A stretch of 44,133 bases of DNA from an uncultured Collinsella sp. (GTDB taxonomy: Bacteria > Actinomycetota > Coriobacteriia > Coriobacteriales > Coriobacteriaceae). Below, one piece after another: positions 34,551 to 43,319 of this stretch (positions are counted from its first letter, which is position 1; each line of letters starts with the position of its first letter). The stretch spans positions 1 through 44,133 of the forward strand of contig CAAECF010000005.1 of assembly GCA_900754275.1 (NCBI GenBank), written 5' to 3'. A program made the position numbers and the translations under genes. The notes below the pieces were generated by a model. It did no database searches, was not told the origin of the DNA, and saw nothing but the letters and a program-made list of their open reading frames with translations.

Positions 34551-35390
34551 TTAGCGGACCGGTATCGCGATCCTCGTCACATACGCTCCCGGGTCGTCGC
34601 TGATGATGTCGTCGATGAGGGCGATTTCGCGCGAGGGACCGGCGGGGGACAGGTCGCGCTCGTGCATGTAATCGCGTAAGCGCTCATAGCGCGGGGCCGC
34701 CTGACCGTGCGTGCCGCGGAAGCTGACCGTCAGACACCGCGCGGCGGGACGTACTTCGACATCGCCCAGGTAATCGTCCGTGTCATCCAGCAGCAGAAAG
34801 ACCTCGTCGTAGCCATCAAAGTCGCCGGCGGCAAGGCGTTCGGGCGCGATCCCGACGCCCAAGTTGCCCAGAAAAACAAACGTCTCGTGCTGGCCTTTCT
34901 GCAGCTGACGAATCTGCCACTCCAGCGCATAGGCGTCGGTAGGGTTGACGCGTTCGCGCAATACGGCGCAACGAAGCTCGGGCGCATCGATTGCGCAAAT
35001 AGCATCGAGCTCGGTGTTCAACGCATCGTGCAGCAGCCCAAGTCGGTTATCGATCTTGCGCGACACGCGTTCGAGCTCGCGGCGCTTGCGCTCGATGAGC
35101 TCCTGTTGCTGGGCCAGTTGCCGCTGCATGAGGTCCACATCACGCGTGGTCACAAACTCACGGATTTGTGCCAACGGCAAGTCGAGAACACGCAGGTGGC
35201 TGATGGTGTTGAGGGTGGAGAGCTGCCGAGATCCGTAGTAGCGGTATCCACTCGCCGAATCGATGTGCGCCGGGTCCAGCAATCCCATCTGCTCGTAATG
35301 GCGCAACGTGCCCACACTCAGGTTGATCAAGCGCGCCACCCCGCCAATGCGGAGCAGGCCCTCGGTATGTTCAGTTGGCGAGTCGGTCAT
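34551..35390 (-). CDS. MerR-family regulator (BmrR-like)
   Basis: 279 residues: N-terminal MerR helix-turn-helix (LLRIGGVARLINLSVGTLRHYEQMGLL, DSASGYRYYG), a dimer coiled coil (about 85-125, QQELIERKRRELERVSRK) and a C-terminal GyrI-like ligand-binding domain. Likely senses a drug and activates the upstream MATE exporter; it lies 56 bases after it in the same direction. Its probable target is the unusual promoter at 36836-36866. Confidence 0.93.
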   Translation of the reverse strand: MTDSPTEHTEGLLRIGGVARLINLSVGTLRHYEQMGLLDPAHIDSASGYRYYGSRQLSTLNTISHLRVLDLPLAQIREFVTTRDVDLMQRQLAQQQELIERKRRELERVSRKIDNRLGLLHDALNTELDAICAIDAPELRCAVLRERVNPTDAYALEWQIRQLQKGQHETFVFLGNLGVGIAPERLAAGDFDGYDEVFLLLDDTDDYLGDVEVRPAARCLTVSFRGTHGQAAPRYERLRDYMHERDLSPAGPSREIALIDDIISDDPGAYVTRIAIPVR

Positions 35391-35446
35391 GGGACCGCTC
35401 CTTTCGGTAAAAAGCAGGGGAGAAGTGCCAGGCCTGCGTCGCCTCG

Positions 35447-36793
35447 CTACGCCACCAGCTTGTCAAAAGCCCCGCGCCGGTTGAGCACGGTAAACGCGAC
35501 AACACAGATGACTGCCGACAAAATCGATCCGCACGGCGAAGCGATGCCCATGGGAAACAGCGTGTTGGAATAGGCGTTCGACAGCAGCCACGCGCCCGGC
35601 ACGCGAATGAGCGCCACGGCCAGCACGTTGTGCGCAAAGCCGATGTAACTCTTGCCATACGCAGCGAAAAAGCCGCTAAAGCAAATGTGGATGCCGGCAA
35701 AGATTGCGTCGAAAATATAGCTGCGCATATAGCCGGTACCGGCCGCGACTACTGCGGCGTCCTTGGCAAAAAAGCCGATAAACGCCGGCGCCACCAGCCA
35801 CATCAGCGCCGTGATCAGGCAGCCGTACACTACCGAGATGGTCATGGCGTCCTTGAGCACCTGACGTGCGCGGTCGCCCTTGCCTGCGCCGGCGTTTTGC
35901 GCCGTGAGTGCGCTGACGGTGGCACCCATGGAACTCGGCACAATGAACAAAAAGCTGATCATCTTCTCGACCAGGCCCACGGCGGCGGCGTCGACGAGCC
36001 CTCGGTGGTTGGCGATGACGGTGATAAACATAAACGCCACCTGGATGCAGCCGTCCTGCACGGCCACAGGCACGCCGATCTTAAGAATGCTGCCGAGCAC
36101 CTCGGGCTGGGGGCGCAGGTCGCTGCGCTTAACGTGGATGTTCGTGCGGCGGCTCTTGAGCCACACGAGCGCGAGGGCAACGCTGGCCGTCTGTGCGGTC
36201 ACCGTGCCGAGTGCCGCGCCCACGGGGCCGAGCCCCATGTGCCCGATAAATAGAAAGTCGAGTGCGATGTTGATGATGCATGCCACGCCGATCACGTACA
36301 TGGGCGAGCGCGAATCGCCCAAGCCGCGAAAAATGGCCGAGAGGATGTTGTATGCGGCGATAAACGGAATGCCGACAAAGCAGATGCGCAGGTAGGCAGC
36401 GGTTCCTTCGACCGCCTCGGCCGGCGTGCCAATGAGCGCCACGATCTGTGGGCACAGTGCGAGCAGGACAGCGGCCAGCACCACCGAGACACCCATAAAG
36501 AGCGTAATGGTGTTGCCGATGGCGGTCTCGGCGCGATCGAAGCGGCGCGAGCCCACGGCGTGACCGACGATGACCGTCGTTCCCATGGCCAGGCCCACGA
36601 GCGTCACGGTAATGATATAGAGCGTCTGCGCGCCATTGCCCACGGCGGTGATGCCGGCGGCGCCGCTAAACTGCCCCATCATGTACAGGTCGGCCATACC
36701 GTAGAGCATCTGCAAAAAGTACGAGAGCATATAGGGCAGGGCAAAGACCGCGATGGTCTTAAGGACATTGCCGCGTGTGAGGTCGTGTTCCAT
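35447..36793 (-). CDS. MATE-family multidrug exporter
   Basis: 448-residue inner-membrane transporter of the MatE/NorM-DinF type with 12 predicted helices in two repeats (first repeat TIAVFALPYMLSYFLQMLYGMADLYMMGQFSG; second SILKIGVPVAVQDGCIQ). Cation-coupled export of drugs or metabolites; substrate unknown. First gene of a two-gene unit with the MerR regulator. ATG follows GAAAGTGCC, a weak ribosome site. Confidence 0.95.
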   Translation of the reverse strand: MEHDLTRGNVLKTIAVFALPYMLSYFLQMLYGMADLYMMGQFSGAAGITAVGNGAQTLYIITVTLVGLAMGTTVIVGHAVGSRRFDRAETAIGNTITLFMGVSVVLAAVLLALCPQIVALIGTPAEAVEGTAAYLRICFVGIPFIAAYNILSAIFRGLGDSRSPMYVIGVACIINIALDFLFIGHMGLGPVGAALGTVTAQTASVALALVWLKSRRTNIHVKRSDLRPQPEVLGSILKIGVPVAVQDGCIQVAFMFITVIANHRGLVDAAAVGLVEKMISFLFIVPSSMGATVSALTAQNAGAGKGDRARQVLKDAMTISVVYGCLITALMWLVAPAFIGFFAKDAAVVAAGTGYMRSYIFDAIFAGIHICFSGFFAAYGKSYIGFAHNVLAVALIRVPGAWLLSNAYSNTLFPMGIASPCGSILSAVICVVAFTVLNRRGAFDKLVA

Positions 36794-36835
36794 GGTCGGG
36801 GCACTTTCTGGCTTGGGTCGTTTACGTACCAGTGT

Positions 36836-36866
36836 AGTGAAAACCCTACAACGATTGTAGAGTCAA
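36836..36866 (-). promoter_or_regulatory. MerR-type promoter of the MATE operon
   Basis: On the minus strand TTGACT (36866-36861) and TTCACT (36841-36836) are separated by 19 bases, and the spacer holds the perfect dyad CTACAA-tcg-TTGTAG (36846-36860). An overlong spacer with a central dyad is the hallmark of MerR-activated promoters. Confidence 0.85.
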
Positions 36867-36966
36867 GGTTTGTGTTGGCGGCGGGGCGAAAAAGTCGCGG
36901 TCGCATTCATTTCCAATTGAATACAGAGATGCACCGTGCAAGCTTAGCGCCTACACTGGCCTTGCA

Positions 36967-36978
36967 GAAATCGATTTC
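36967..36978. promoter_or_regulatory. LacI-type palindrome upstream of the ABC exporter
   Basis: GAAATCGATTTC is a perfect 12-bp palindrome with a central CG, one or two bases different from the kdg operators at 25161 and 25174. It ends 7 bases before the -35 of the exporter promoter. Confidence 0.5.
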
Positions 36979-36985
36979 GGAACAC

Positions 36986-37015
36986 TTGACACCGCCGCAC
37001 GGCGCGCCATAATAC
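36986..37015 (+). promoter_or_regulatory. promoter of the ABC exporter operon
   Basis: A perfect -35 TTGACA (36986-36991) with CATAAT at 16 bases or TAATAC at 18 bases spacing. It lies 40 bases before the GTG start. Confidence 0.7.
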
Positions 37016-37054
37016 GTGGGTTTGCGAACAACGTTTGATGGGGGATGAACCTGC

Positions 37055-38884
37055 GTGCGCAATCTCAAGATTTTGTTTTCCTATCTGGGGGCATACCGCC
37101 GCGATGCCATGCTCGGCGTGTTCTTTGTGACGGCCGAGACGGCGCTCGAGCTGTTTATCCCGGTCATCATGGCAAATATCATCGATGTGGGCGTGCCCGC
37201 GGGCGACATCAACTACATGCTGTTGCAGGGCACGTATATGTTGGCATGCGCCGCATGTTCGCTGGTACTTGGCTTGGGCTATGCGCGCACGTCCGCCCGC
37301 GTTGCCTCGGGGCTGGACGCTAACTTGCGCGAGGCGGAGTACCGCAAGATCCAGACGCTCGCCTTTGGCAATCTGGACAACTACGACGCCAGCTCGCTCG
37401 TCACGCGCATGACCACCGATATCACCGTCATCCAAAACGCTATCGGCAATGGCTTTCGCCCCATGGTGCGCGGCCCCGTGACGCTCATCGTCGGCTTGGT
37501 CTATGCGCTGGTGCTGTCGCGCCCGCTTGCCACCGTTTTCGCGATCATCCTGCCGGTGCTGGCGATCGTACTGGGTGTTATCACCTATCGCGTCAGTCCG
37601 CTCTACCGCCAGCTGCAGACCTCGATGGACCATCTCAACGGTGTGGTGCAGGAAGACCTCACCGCCGTGCGCGCCGTCAAGGCGTACGTGCGCGCCGAGC
37701 ACGAGGAGGCCAAGTTCGATACCGTCAATACCGAGCTTGCGCATACGGCGACCAAGACCTTCGGCACCGCCGTGCTCAACCTGCCGGTGTTCCAACTCTC
37801 GATGTATGTGGCTGCGCTCTCGATCCTGTGGATTGGTGGCCGCATGATCATCGAAGGTCGCTTGGGCGTGGGCTCGCTCACGGGCTTTATGAGCTATGTG
37901 CTGCTGATCATGAACTCGCTCATGATGATTTCCAACGTGTTTTTGCTGCTCACGCGCGCTCTCACGAGTGTGGGCCGTATCGCAGAGGTGCTCGATGAAG
38001 AGCCCTTTATCGCCAATCCCGTGGGAGACCTCGCGACTGCGACGCCAGCGGACGGCAGTATCGAGTTTCGCGACGTTTCCTTTAAATACCGCGCGGATGC
38101 TGCCGAGGATGTGCTCGAGCATATCGACCTTCGCATCGAGAGCGGCTCGACGGTGGGCATCCTCGGCGGCACGGGCTCGGGCAAGAGCTCGCTTGTGCAG
38201 CTGATTGCGCGCCTGTACGACGCCACTGAGGGCGCCGTGCTTGTGGGCGGACACGACGTGCGCGACTACGACCTGGCTACCTTGCGCGACGCGGTGGGAA
38301 TTGTGCTGCAAAAGAATGTGCTGTTCACGGGCACCGTGCGCGAGAACCTGCAGTGGGGCAATCCGCAGGCGTCGGACGATGAACTCCTCGCGGCTTGCCG
38401 CGCGGCGTGCGTGGACGAGTTCCTCGATCGCATCGGCGGGCTGGACGGAGAGCTGGGCCAAGGCGGCGCCGGTGTTTCGGGTGGCCAGAAGCAACGCCTG
38501 TGCATCGCGCGCACGCTACTCAAGCATCCGCGCGTGCTCATTTTTGATGACTCCACCAGCGCGGTCGATATGGCGACCGACGCTAAGATTCGCGAGCACA
38601 TCGCTCGGATTCCCGATACGACCGTGCTCATCATCGCCCAGCGCATTGCGAGCGTCATGGACGCCGACCGCATTATTGTGTTGGACGACGGTCGTGTCCA
38701 CGACGTGGGCACGCACGAGGAACTGCTGGCGGGCGACAACATATACCAGGAGATTTACGCCTCGCAGATGGAGTTTGCGGGGAACGCAGACACCGGCGAC
38801 GGCCGCGACGATGGCTGCGCGAATGATCCGTTTTCCTCCGTCCCCAGCGAATCATCCTTGGAAGGGGGTGAGCGCCATGCCTAA
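37055..38884 (+). CDS. ABC exporter half, degenerate ATPase site subunit
   Basis: 609 residues: six membrane helices (1-320) fused to a nucleotide-binding domain. Walker A GGTGSGKSS near 372-378, signature SGGQKQRLCIAR near 475, Walker B LIFDDSTSAVD near 498, where the catalytic Glu is Asp. This is the pattern of the non-catalytic partner in heterodimeric exporters (TM287/288, LmrCD type). Start GTG follows GGGGG; ATGs nearby are out of frame. It overlaps the next gene by 8 bases. Confidence 0.93.
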   Translation: MRNLKILFSYLGAYRRDAMLGVFFVTAETALELFIPVIMANIIDVGVPAGDINYMLLQGTYMLACAACSLVLGLGYARTSARVASGLDANLREAEYRKIQTLAFGNLDNYDASSLVTRMTTDITVIQNAIGNGFRPMVRGPVTLIVGLVYALVLSRPLATVFAIILPVLAIVLGVITYRVSPLYRQLQTSMDHLNGVVQEDLTAVRAVKAYVRAEHEEAKFDTVNTELAHTATKTFGTAVLNLPVFQLSMYVAALSILWIGGRMIIEGRLGVGSLTGFMSYVLLIMNSLMMISNVFLLLTRALTSVGRIAEVLDEEPFIANPVGDLATATPADGSIEFRDVSFKYRADAAEDVLEHIDLRIESGSTVGILGGTGSGKSSLVQLIARLYDATEGAVLVGGHDVRDYDLATLRDAVGIVLQKNVLFTGTVRENLQWGNPQASDDELLAACRAACVDEFLDRIGGLDGELGQGGAGVSGGQKQRLCIARTLLKHPRVLIFDDSTSAVDMATDAKIREHIARIPDTTVLIIAQRIASVMDADRIIVLDDGRVHDVGTHEELLAGDNIYQEIYASQMEFAGNADTGDGRDDGCANDPFSSVPSESSLEGGERHA

Positions 38885-40775
38885 GACCGCAGCCCAAGCA
38901 CGCCCGGCCGACCTCAAGCGCACTATGCGCCGCCTGCTCTCCTACATGGGACATGCCAAGTTCTCTCTGCTGGCGGTGGGCGTGCTCGCCTCCGTCGCCG
39001 CCATCGCAAGCCTTGCCGGTACCTACATGGTTCGCCCCATCGTCAACGGTTTGGCAACGGGCGGCGAGGAACTGCTCGCCGAGCAGGTCATCCTGACGGC
39101 GATCATCTACGCTGCGGGCGTGCTCTCGGCCTTGGGCTACTCGCAGATTATGGTGCGCGCGGCCCAACGCGTGGTCTCCGATATCCGCCGCGACCTGTTT
39201 GCGCACATCCAGATGCTGCCGCTGAGCTACTTCGACAGCACGCGCTCGGGCGACATCATGAGCTTTTTCACCAACGATGTCGACACTGTCTCCGAGGCGC
39301 TCAACAACAGCTTTGCCAACGTGATTCAGGCGAGCATCCAGGTGGTCGGCACCACGGCCATGCTCATCATCCTCAACTGGCAGCTCACGATTATCACGCT
39401 CGTGTGCGACGCGGCCATTGTGCTGTACGCGCGCTACTCGGGCGCGCGCTCTAAGCGCTTCTTTGCCGCCCAGCAGGCATCGCTTGGCGACCTGGACGGA
39501 TATATCGAAGAGATGGTCTCGGGCCAAAAGGTCATCAAGGTCTTTAATCACGAACAGGCCAACGTGGCTGGTTTTGACGTGCGCAACCAAGAACTGCGCC
39601 GCACCGGTGGCGCCGCGCAAGCCTACGCCAACTCGATGGTGCCCATGACCGTGGTGATCGGCTATGCCAACTACGCCATCGTCGCCGTGGCGGGCGGCAT
39701 GCTCTGCATCAAGGGGCTCGCCGACGTGGGCGCGCTTGCAAGTTACCTGGTCTTTGTGCGTCAGGCCGCCATGCCCATCAACCAGTTCACGCAGCTGGGC
39801 AACTTTTTGCTCAACGCGCTGGCCGGCGCCGAGCGCTTGTTTGCCGCGATGGACCTTGAGCCCGAGGTGGACGAGGGCCGCGTGGAACTGGTGCAGACGG
39901 GCGACGCCGCGTGGGCATGGAAGATTCCCGAGGGCCAGGGCGTGGGCGCGTACGGGCACCTGCATGATGTGGCTGCCGTTGATGAGTCGGGCCGTGCGGT
40001 GGCTGCCGACGGCACCGAGCTCACGTGCGGCTTGGTCCCGCTCGCCGGCGACGTGCGCTTCCATACCGTGGACTTTTCCTATGTGCCGGGCACGCGTGTG
40101 CTCACGGACCTCAACTTGTTTGCCAAGCCGGGGCAAAAGATCGCCTTTGTGGGTTCGACGGGCGCCGGAAAGACGACCATCACCAACCTCATCAACCGCT
40201 TCTACGAGGTCGATGACGGCGAGATCACGTACGACGGCATCGACGTCAAGCACATCGCCAAGGTCAGCCTGCGCGGGTCGCTCGGCATTGTGTTGCAGGA
40301 TACGCACCTGTTTAGCGGCACCATTGCGCAGAACATCCGCTTTGGCAAGCTCGATGCGACCGACGAGGAAGTGCGCGCCGCCGCCGAGGCCGCCTGTGCC
40401 GACTCGTTTATCCGCCGCCTGCCGCAAGGCTACGACACGCCGGTCACAGCCGACGGTGCCAACCTGTCGCAGGGCCAACGCCAGCTGCTCGCCATCGCGC
40501 GCGTGGCCGTGGCCGATCCGCCGGTGCTCATCCTGGACGAGGCGACAAGCTCCATCGACACGCGCACCGAAAAGCTCATCGAGCGCGGCATGGACCGCAT
40601 CATGCGCGGACGCACCACGTTTATGATCGCGCACCGCCTGTCCACCGTCCGCGACGCCGACGCAATCATGGTCCTCGAACACGGCCGCATCATCGAACGC
40701 GGCACCCACGAGGAGCTCCTGGCCCAGCACGGCGAGTACTGGCAGCTAGCGCATGGCTTAAAGGAGCTAGATTAA
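38877..40775 (+). CDS. ABC exporter half, catalytic ATPase subunit
   Basis: 632 residues: type IV exporter membrane domain plus nucleotide-binding domain with Walker A GSTGAGKTT near 430, Walker B VLILDEATSSID with catalytic Glu near 554, and an altered signature LSQGQ near 530. These complement the defects in the partner, so the pair should form one functional ATP site. Between the domains is an unusual insertion of about 50 residues (near 335-385, VQTGDAAWAWKIPEGQ). RBS GAAGGGGG; translation is coupled to the previous gene. Confidence 0.93.
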   Translation: MPKTAAQARPADLKRTMRRLLSYMGHAKFSLLAVGVLASVAAIASLAGTYMVRPIVNGLATGGEELLAEQVILTAIIYAAGVLSALGYSQIMVRAAQRVVSDIRRDLFAHIQMLPLSYFDSTRSGDIMSFFTNDVDTVSEALNNSFANVIQASIQVVGTTAMLIILNWQLTIITLVCDAAIVLYARYSGARSKRFFAAQQASLGDLDGYIEEMVSGQKVIKVFNHEQANVAGFDVRNQELRRTGGAAQAYANSMVPMTVVIGYANYAIVAVAGGMLCIKGLADVGALASYLVFVRQAAMPINQFTQLGNFLLNALAGAERLFAAMDLEPEVDEGRVELVQTGDAAWAWKIPEGQGVGAYGHLHDVAAVDESGRAVAADGTELTCGLVPLAGDVRFHTVDFSYVPGTRVLTDLNLFAKPGQKIAFVGSTGAGKTTITNLINRFYEVDDGEITYDGIDVKHIAKVSLRGSLGIVLQDTHLFSGTIAQNIRFGKLDATDEEVRAAAEAACADSFIRRLPQGYDTPVTADGANLSQGQRQLLAIARVAVADPPVLILDEATSSIDTRTEKLIERGMDRIMRGRTTFMIAHRLSTVRDADAIMVLEHGRIIERGTHEELLAQHGEYWQLAHGLKELD

Positions 40776-40823
40776 CCCGTTCGGGCACGGTGCTTTGACT
40801 CCCCATGCTCCTCACCCCGCCTC

Positions 40824-40888
40824 AAACCGTCCCAACATTCGACGTTTTTTGCCAATATCGGGAAAAGCATCGAATGTTGGGACTGTTT
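40824..40888. repeat. family B hairpin, copy 1
   Basis: 40824-40842 pairs with 40870-40888 (one mismatch) around a 27-base loop (40843-40869) containing TTTTTTGCCAATATCGGG. The inner stem ACATTCGA/TCGAATGT is shared with copy 2. It ends in TTTTTCTG, so it may also act as the ABC operon terminator. Confidence 0.88.
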
Positions 40889-40988
40889 TTCTGTCATCCG
40901 ATCGGGTGGAATCACTAACTTGCATGCGAAGGTGTGCGAATCCGCGAGCAGGGGAATAAGGTTGGTTATCCGACCCATTGGAGGGCTC

Positions 40989-42026
40989 ATGGACCTGCCG
41001 ATCGTCCTGTCCCATAAGACTGCCTGGCTGTACCACAACGTGGCGCGCCCGTCCGAGCCGCTCTCGCGAGCAAGCGGCCTATACGATGAGGACTCGCTTG
41101 CTAACGAGGCGGAGCCGACTGCGGGCCTGCCCAAATTGGGACTCGATGCCAAGGGATTGAGAATATCCGCGGCGGTCGAGATCGTTACCGACTACCTGGC
41201 CTCACTTGGCATTCCGCATGAGGAGCTCGATCGTATTGACACGCTGGTCAGCTTCGATTTTGAACGTTCTCGCCCGGCGGGTCTCCGACGCCATGTGTTT
41301 GGGGCGCCCATACCCTCGGATCATCTTATCGAGGTAGCAGAAGGCCTTCTGGTGGTTGATGAGGCCATGTGCTTTGTCCAGGCGGGCTCGTGGATGAGTG
41401 AGCCCGAGCAGCTGGAATATGGGTATGAAATCTGCGCCCGATACCATTTGAATCATCTGGCGACAGGCGATTATATCGAGATGGGGCAGAGGCATACCGT
41501 TGCCGACCTGATCGCTTATTGCGATGAGAACCGATCTCGTCAGGGGACTATTCGCGCGGCTGCCGTGCTCAAGCGCGTGCACGATGGCGCGCGGTCGCCC
41601 ATGGAGACGGCCACCGCAATCATGGTCGTAGCAAAACGTTCCCAGGGCGGGCTGGGATACGCCAAGATCGAGCTCAACCATCGGGTCGATGTTCCCAACG
41701 AGTTCAAGTATCTCGCAAAGGCCGGGTATTTCGAGATCGACGTATATGCGCCTGCGAGCGGTACGGGGATTGAATACAACGGTTCGGACCATCTTGATAA
41801 ACAGCGCAGCGCGTCGGATGCGGAGCGTATGACCGTGCTGAGCGCGCTGGGCTTTAGGATGATCGTCCTCACCGGGACTCAGTTTGCCCACCAGCTGCAA
41901 TTGCACCGGGCGATGAACGCCATCGCGCTCGCTATGGCCCTCACGTGCGACCGAAGCGAAGCGTTCCAGAAACGTCAGAACGACCTGCGAGAATTTGTGA
42001 TTCGGCACTGGGACGGCGGTCTTTAG
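40989..42026 (+). CDS. AbiEi/DUF559-like protein with Vsr-type nuclease fold
   Basis: 345 residues, function unknown. The N-terminal part (LSHKTAWLYH, RRHVFGAPIPSDHL, LVVDEAMCFVQAGS) resembles the AbiEi-type wing domain of type IV toxin-antitoxin antitoxins. The C-terminal GARSPMETAT then FEIDVYAP (Asp251) and GIEYNGSDH (Glu262) followed by DAERMTVLSALGFRMIVLT match the Vsr-like DUF559 endonuclease fold. The best start is ATG 40989 with GGAGG four bases upstream; an upstream extension lacks support. No AbiEii-like partner is adjacent. Family B hairpins lie on both sides. Confidence 0.72.
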   Translation: MDLPIVLSHKTAWLYHNVARPSEPLSRASGLYDEDSLANEAEPTAGLPKLGLDAKGLRISAAVEIVTDYLASLGIPHEELDRIDTLVSFDFERSRPAGLRRHVFGAPIPSDHLIEVAEGLLVVDEAMCFVQAGSWMSEPEQLEYGYEICARYHLNHLATGDYIEMGQRHTVADLIAYCDENRSRQGTIRAAAVLKRVHDGARSPMETATAIMVVAKRSQGGLGYAKIELNHRVDVPNEFKYLAKAGYFEIDVYAPASGTGIEYNGSDHLDKQRSASDAERMTVLSALGFRMIVLTGTQFAHQLQLHRAMNAIALAMALTCDRSEAFQKRQNDLREFVIRHWDGGL

Positions 42027-42061
42027 GGGCGCTTTGGTCCTTCTACGGGGTGCCGTGGGCA

Positions 42062-42134
42062 GGCAAACCATCACAACATTCGACGTTTTTTGCCAAAATC
42101 GGGAAAAGCATCGAATGTTGTGATGGTTTGTGCC
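42062..42134. repeat. family B hairpin, copy 2
   Basis: CAAACCATCACAACATTCGA (42064-42083) pairs perfectly (20 bp) with 42111-42130 around a 27-base loop identical to copy 1 except for one base. An outer GGC/GCC adds three pairs. It lies between the nuclease-like gene and moaA. Confidence 0.9.
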
Positions 42135-42259
42135 GAGGATGGGCTTGGAAAGTCCGTTTTGCTCGAAGTGACCTGTCCTGTCGTACGGGTGTCGGCATGA
42201 TTCTCCCGTGGGGTATTATGTTTTCCGAAGAATAAAACGCCGCGTGAGGGGAGGACTGC

Positions 42260-43315
42260 GTGGACGGGCACGTGCAACATGACGGTTTTGGCCGCGATAT
42301 CAACTACCTGCGCATTGCCGTTACCGACAAGTGCAATTTCCGCTGCATTTACTGCATGCCGGCCGATGGCGTGGCGCCCCGCGCGCACGACGAGCTGCTC
42401 AGCGCCGAGGAAATCGCCCGCTTTGTGCGTCTGGTGGCGGGGGAGGGCATTCGCCGCGTACGCCTGACGGGCGGCGAGCCGCTGGTCAGCCGCCGTATCA
42501 TTCCGCTCATTCGCGACATCCGCGCGATCCCGCAGATCGAGGACATCTCGCTTACTACCAACGGCGCCCTGCTGCCCAAGCTGGCACCGCAGCTCAAAGA
42601 TGCCGGGCTTAACCGCGTCAACATCTCGCTCGACACGCTCGACCCCGCACTCTTTGGAAAGATCACGCGCCTTGGCCGGCTCGAGCAAACCATGGCGGGC
42701 ATCGATGCGGCGCTGACCTGGGGCTTTGGGCCTGTCAAGGTCAACTGTGTGGTCGTGCGCCGGCTCAACCAAGATGTGGCGGCTCTCGCACGCCTGACCG
42801 TCGACCGCCCCATTCACCTGCGCTTTATCGAATACATGCCCATCGGCGACGAGCACACGAGCTCGCATTGCGCCGTGGATCCTCATGCGCCCACGCTCAA
42901 TCCCGAGTTGTGGGATGCGAGCGATACCGTGCCGAGCGACGAGCTGCGGGCGCGCATTAATGCCGGTGCCGCTGCGGTGGGCCTGGGCGAGCTTGAGCCG
43001 CTCGACATCAACGATGCTCCTGCCGGCGCGGGCCCTGCGCGCTATTGGCACTTTCCGGGCGCGGCGGGAACAGTCGGCTTCATCAGCGCCATGTCCAACC
43101 ATTTTTGCGCGAGCTGCAACCGTTTGCGCCTGACGGCGGACGGCAGCGTGCGCCCCTGCCTGTTCAGCGATGCCGAGTATTCGGTCCGCGAGGCGCTGCG
43201 GCGTGGTGATGATATGCAGGTACTTTCGATTTGGCGCGATGCCGTGGCCCACAAACCGCAGGAACACGCGATAATTGAGGGCACGCAACGATTTATGTCC
43301 CAAATCGGAGGATGA
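42260..43315 (+). CDS. moaA: GTP 3',8-cyclase MoaA
   Basis: Radical SAM enzyme, first step of molybdenum cofactor biosynthesis. 351 residues: radical SAM cysteines Cys25, Cys29, Cys32 (CNFRCIYC), LTGGEPLV, and the C-terminal second cluster Cys283, Cys286, Cys300 (CASCNRLRLTADG, CLF). The protein ends in Gly-Gly, the catalytic C-terminus of MoaA. GTG start with GAGGGGAGG upstream. The next gene starts four bases after its stop. Confidence 0.97.
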   Translation: MDGHVQHDGFGRDINYLRIAVTDKCNFRCIYCMPADGVAPRAHDELLSAEEIARFVRLVAGEGIRRVRLTGGEPLVSRRIIPLIRDIRAIPQIEDISLTTNGALLPKLAPQLKDAGLNRVNISLDTLDPALFGKITRLGRLEQTMAGIDAALTWGFGPVKVNCVVVRRLNQDVAALARLTVDRPIHLRFIEYMPIGDEHTSSHCAVDPHAPTLNPELWDASDTVPSDELRARINAGAAAVGLGELEPLDINDAPAGAGPARYWHFPGAAGTVGFISAMSNHFCASCNRLRLTADGSVRPCLFSDAEYSVREALRRGDDMQVLSIWRDAVAHKPQEHAIIEGTQRFMSQIGG

Positions 43316-43319
43316 TCAT

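Noticed and set aside
38205..38876. Longer N-terminus for the second ABC subunit
   Set aside because: It lies in the wrong frame of the first subunit; the ATG at 38877 has a good ribosome site and family-like start.
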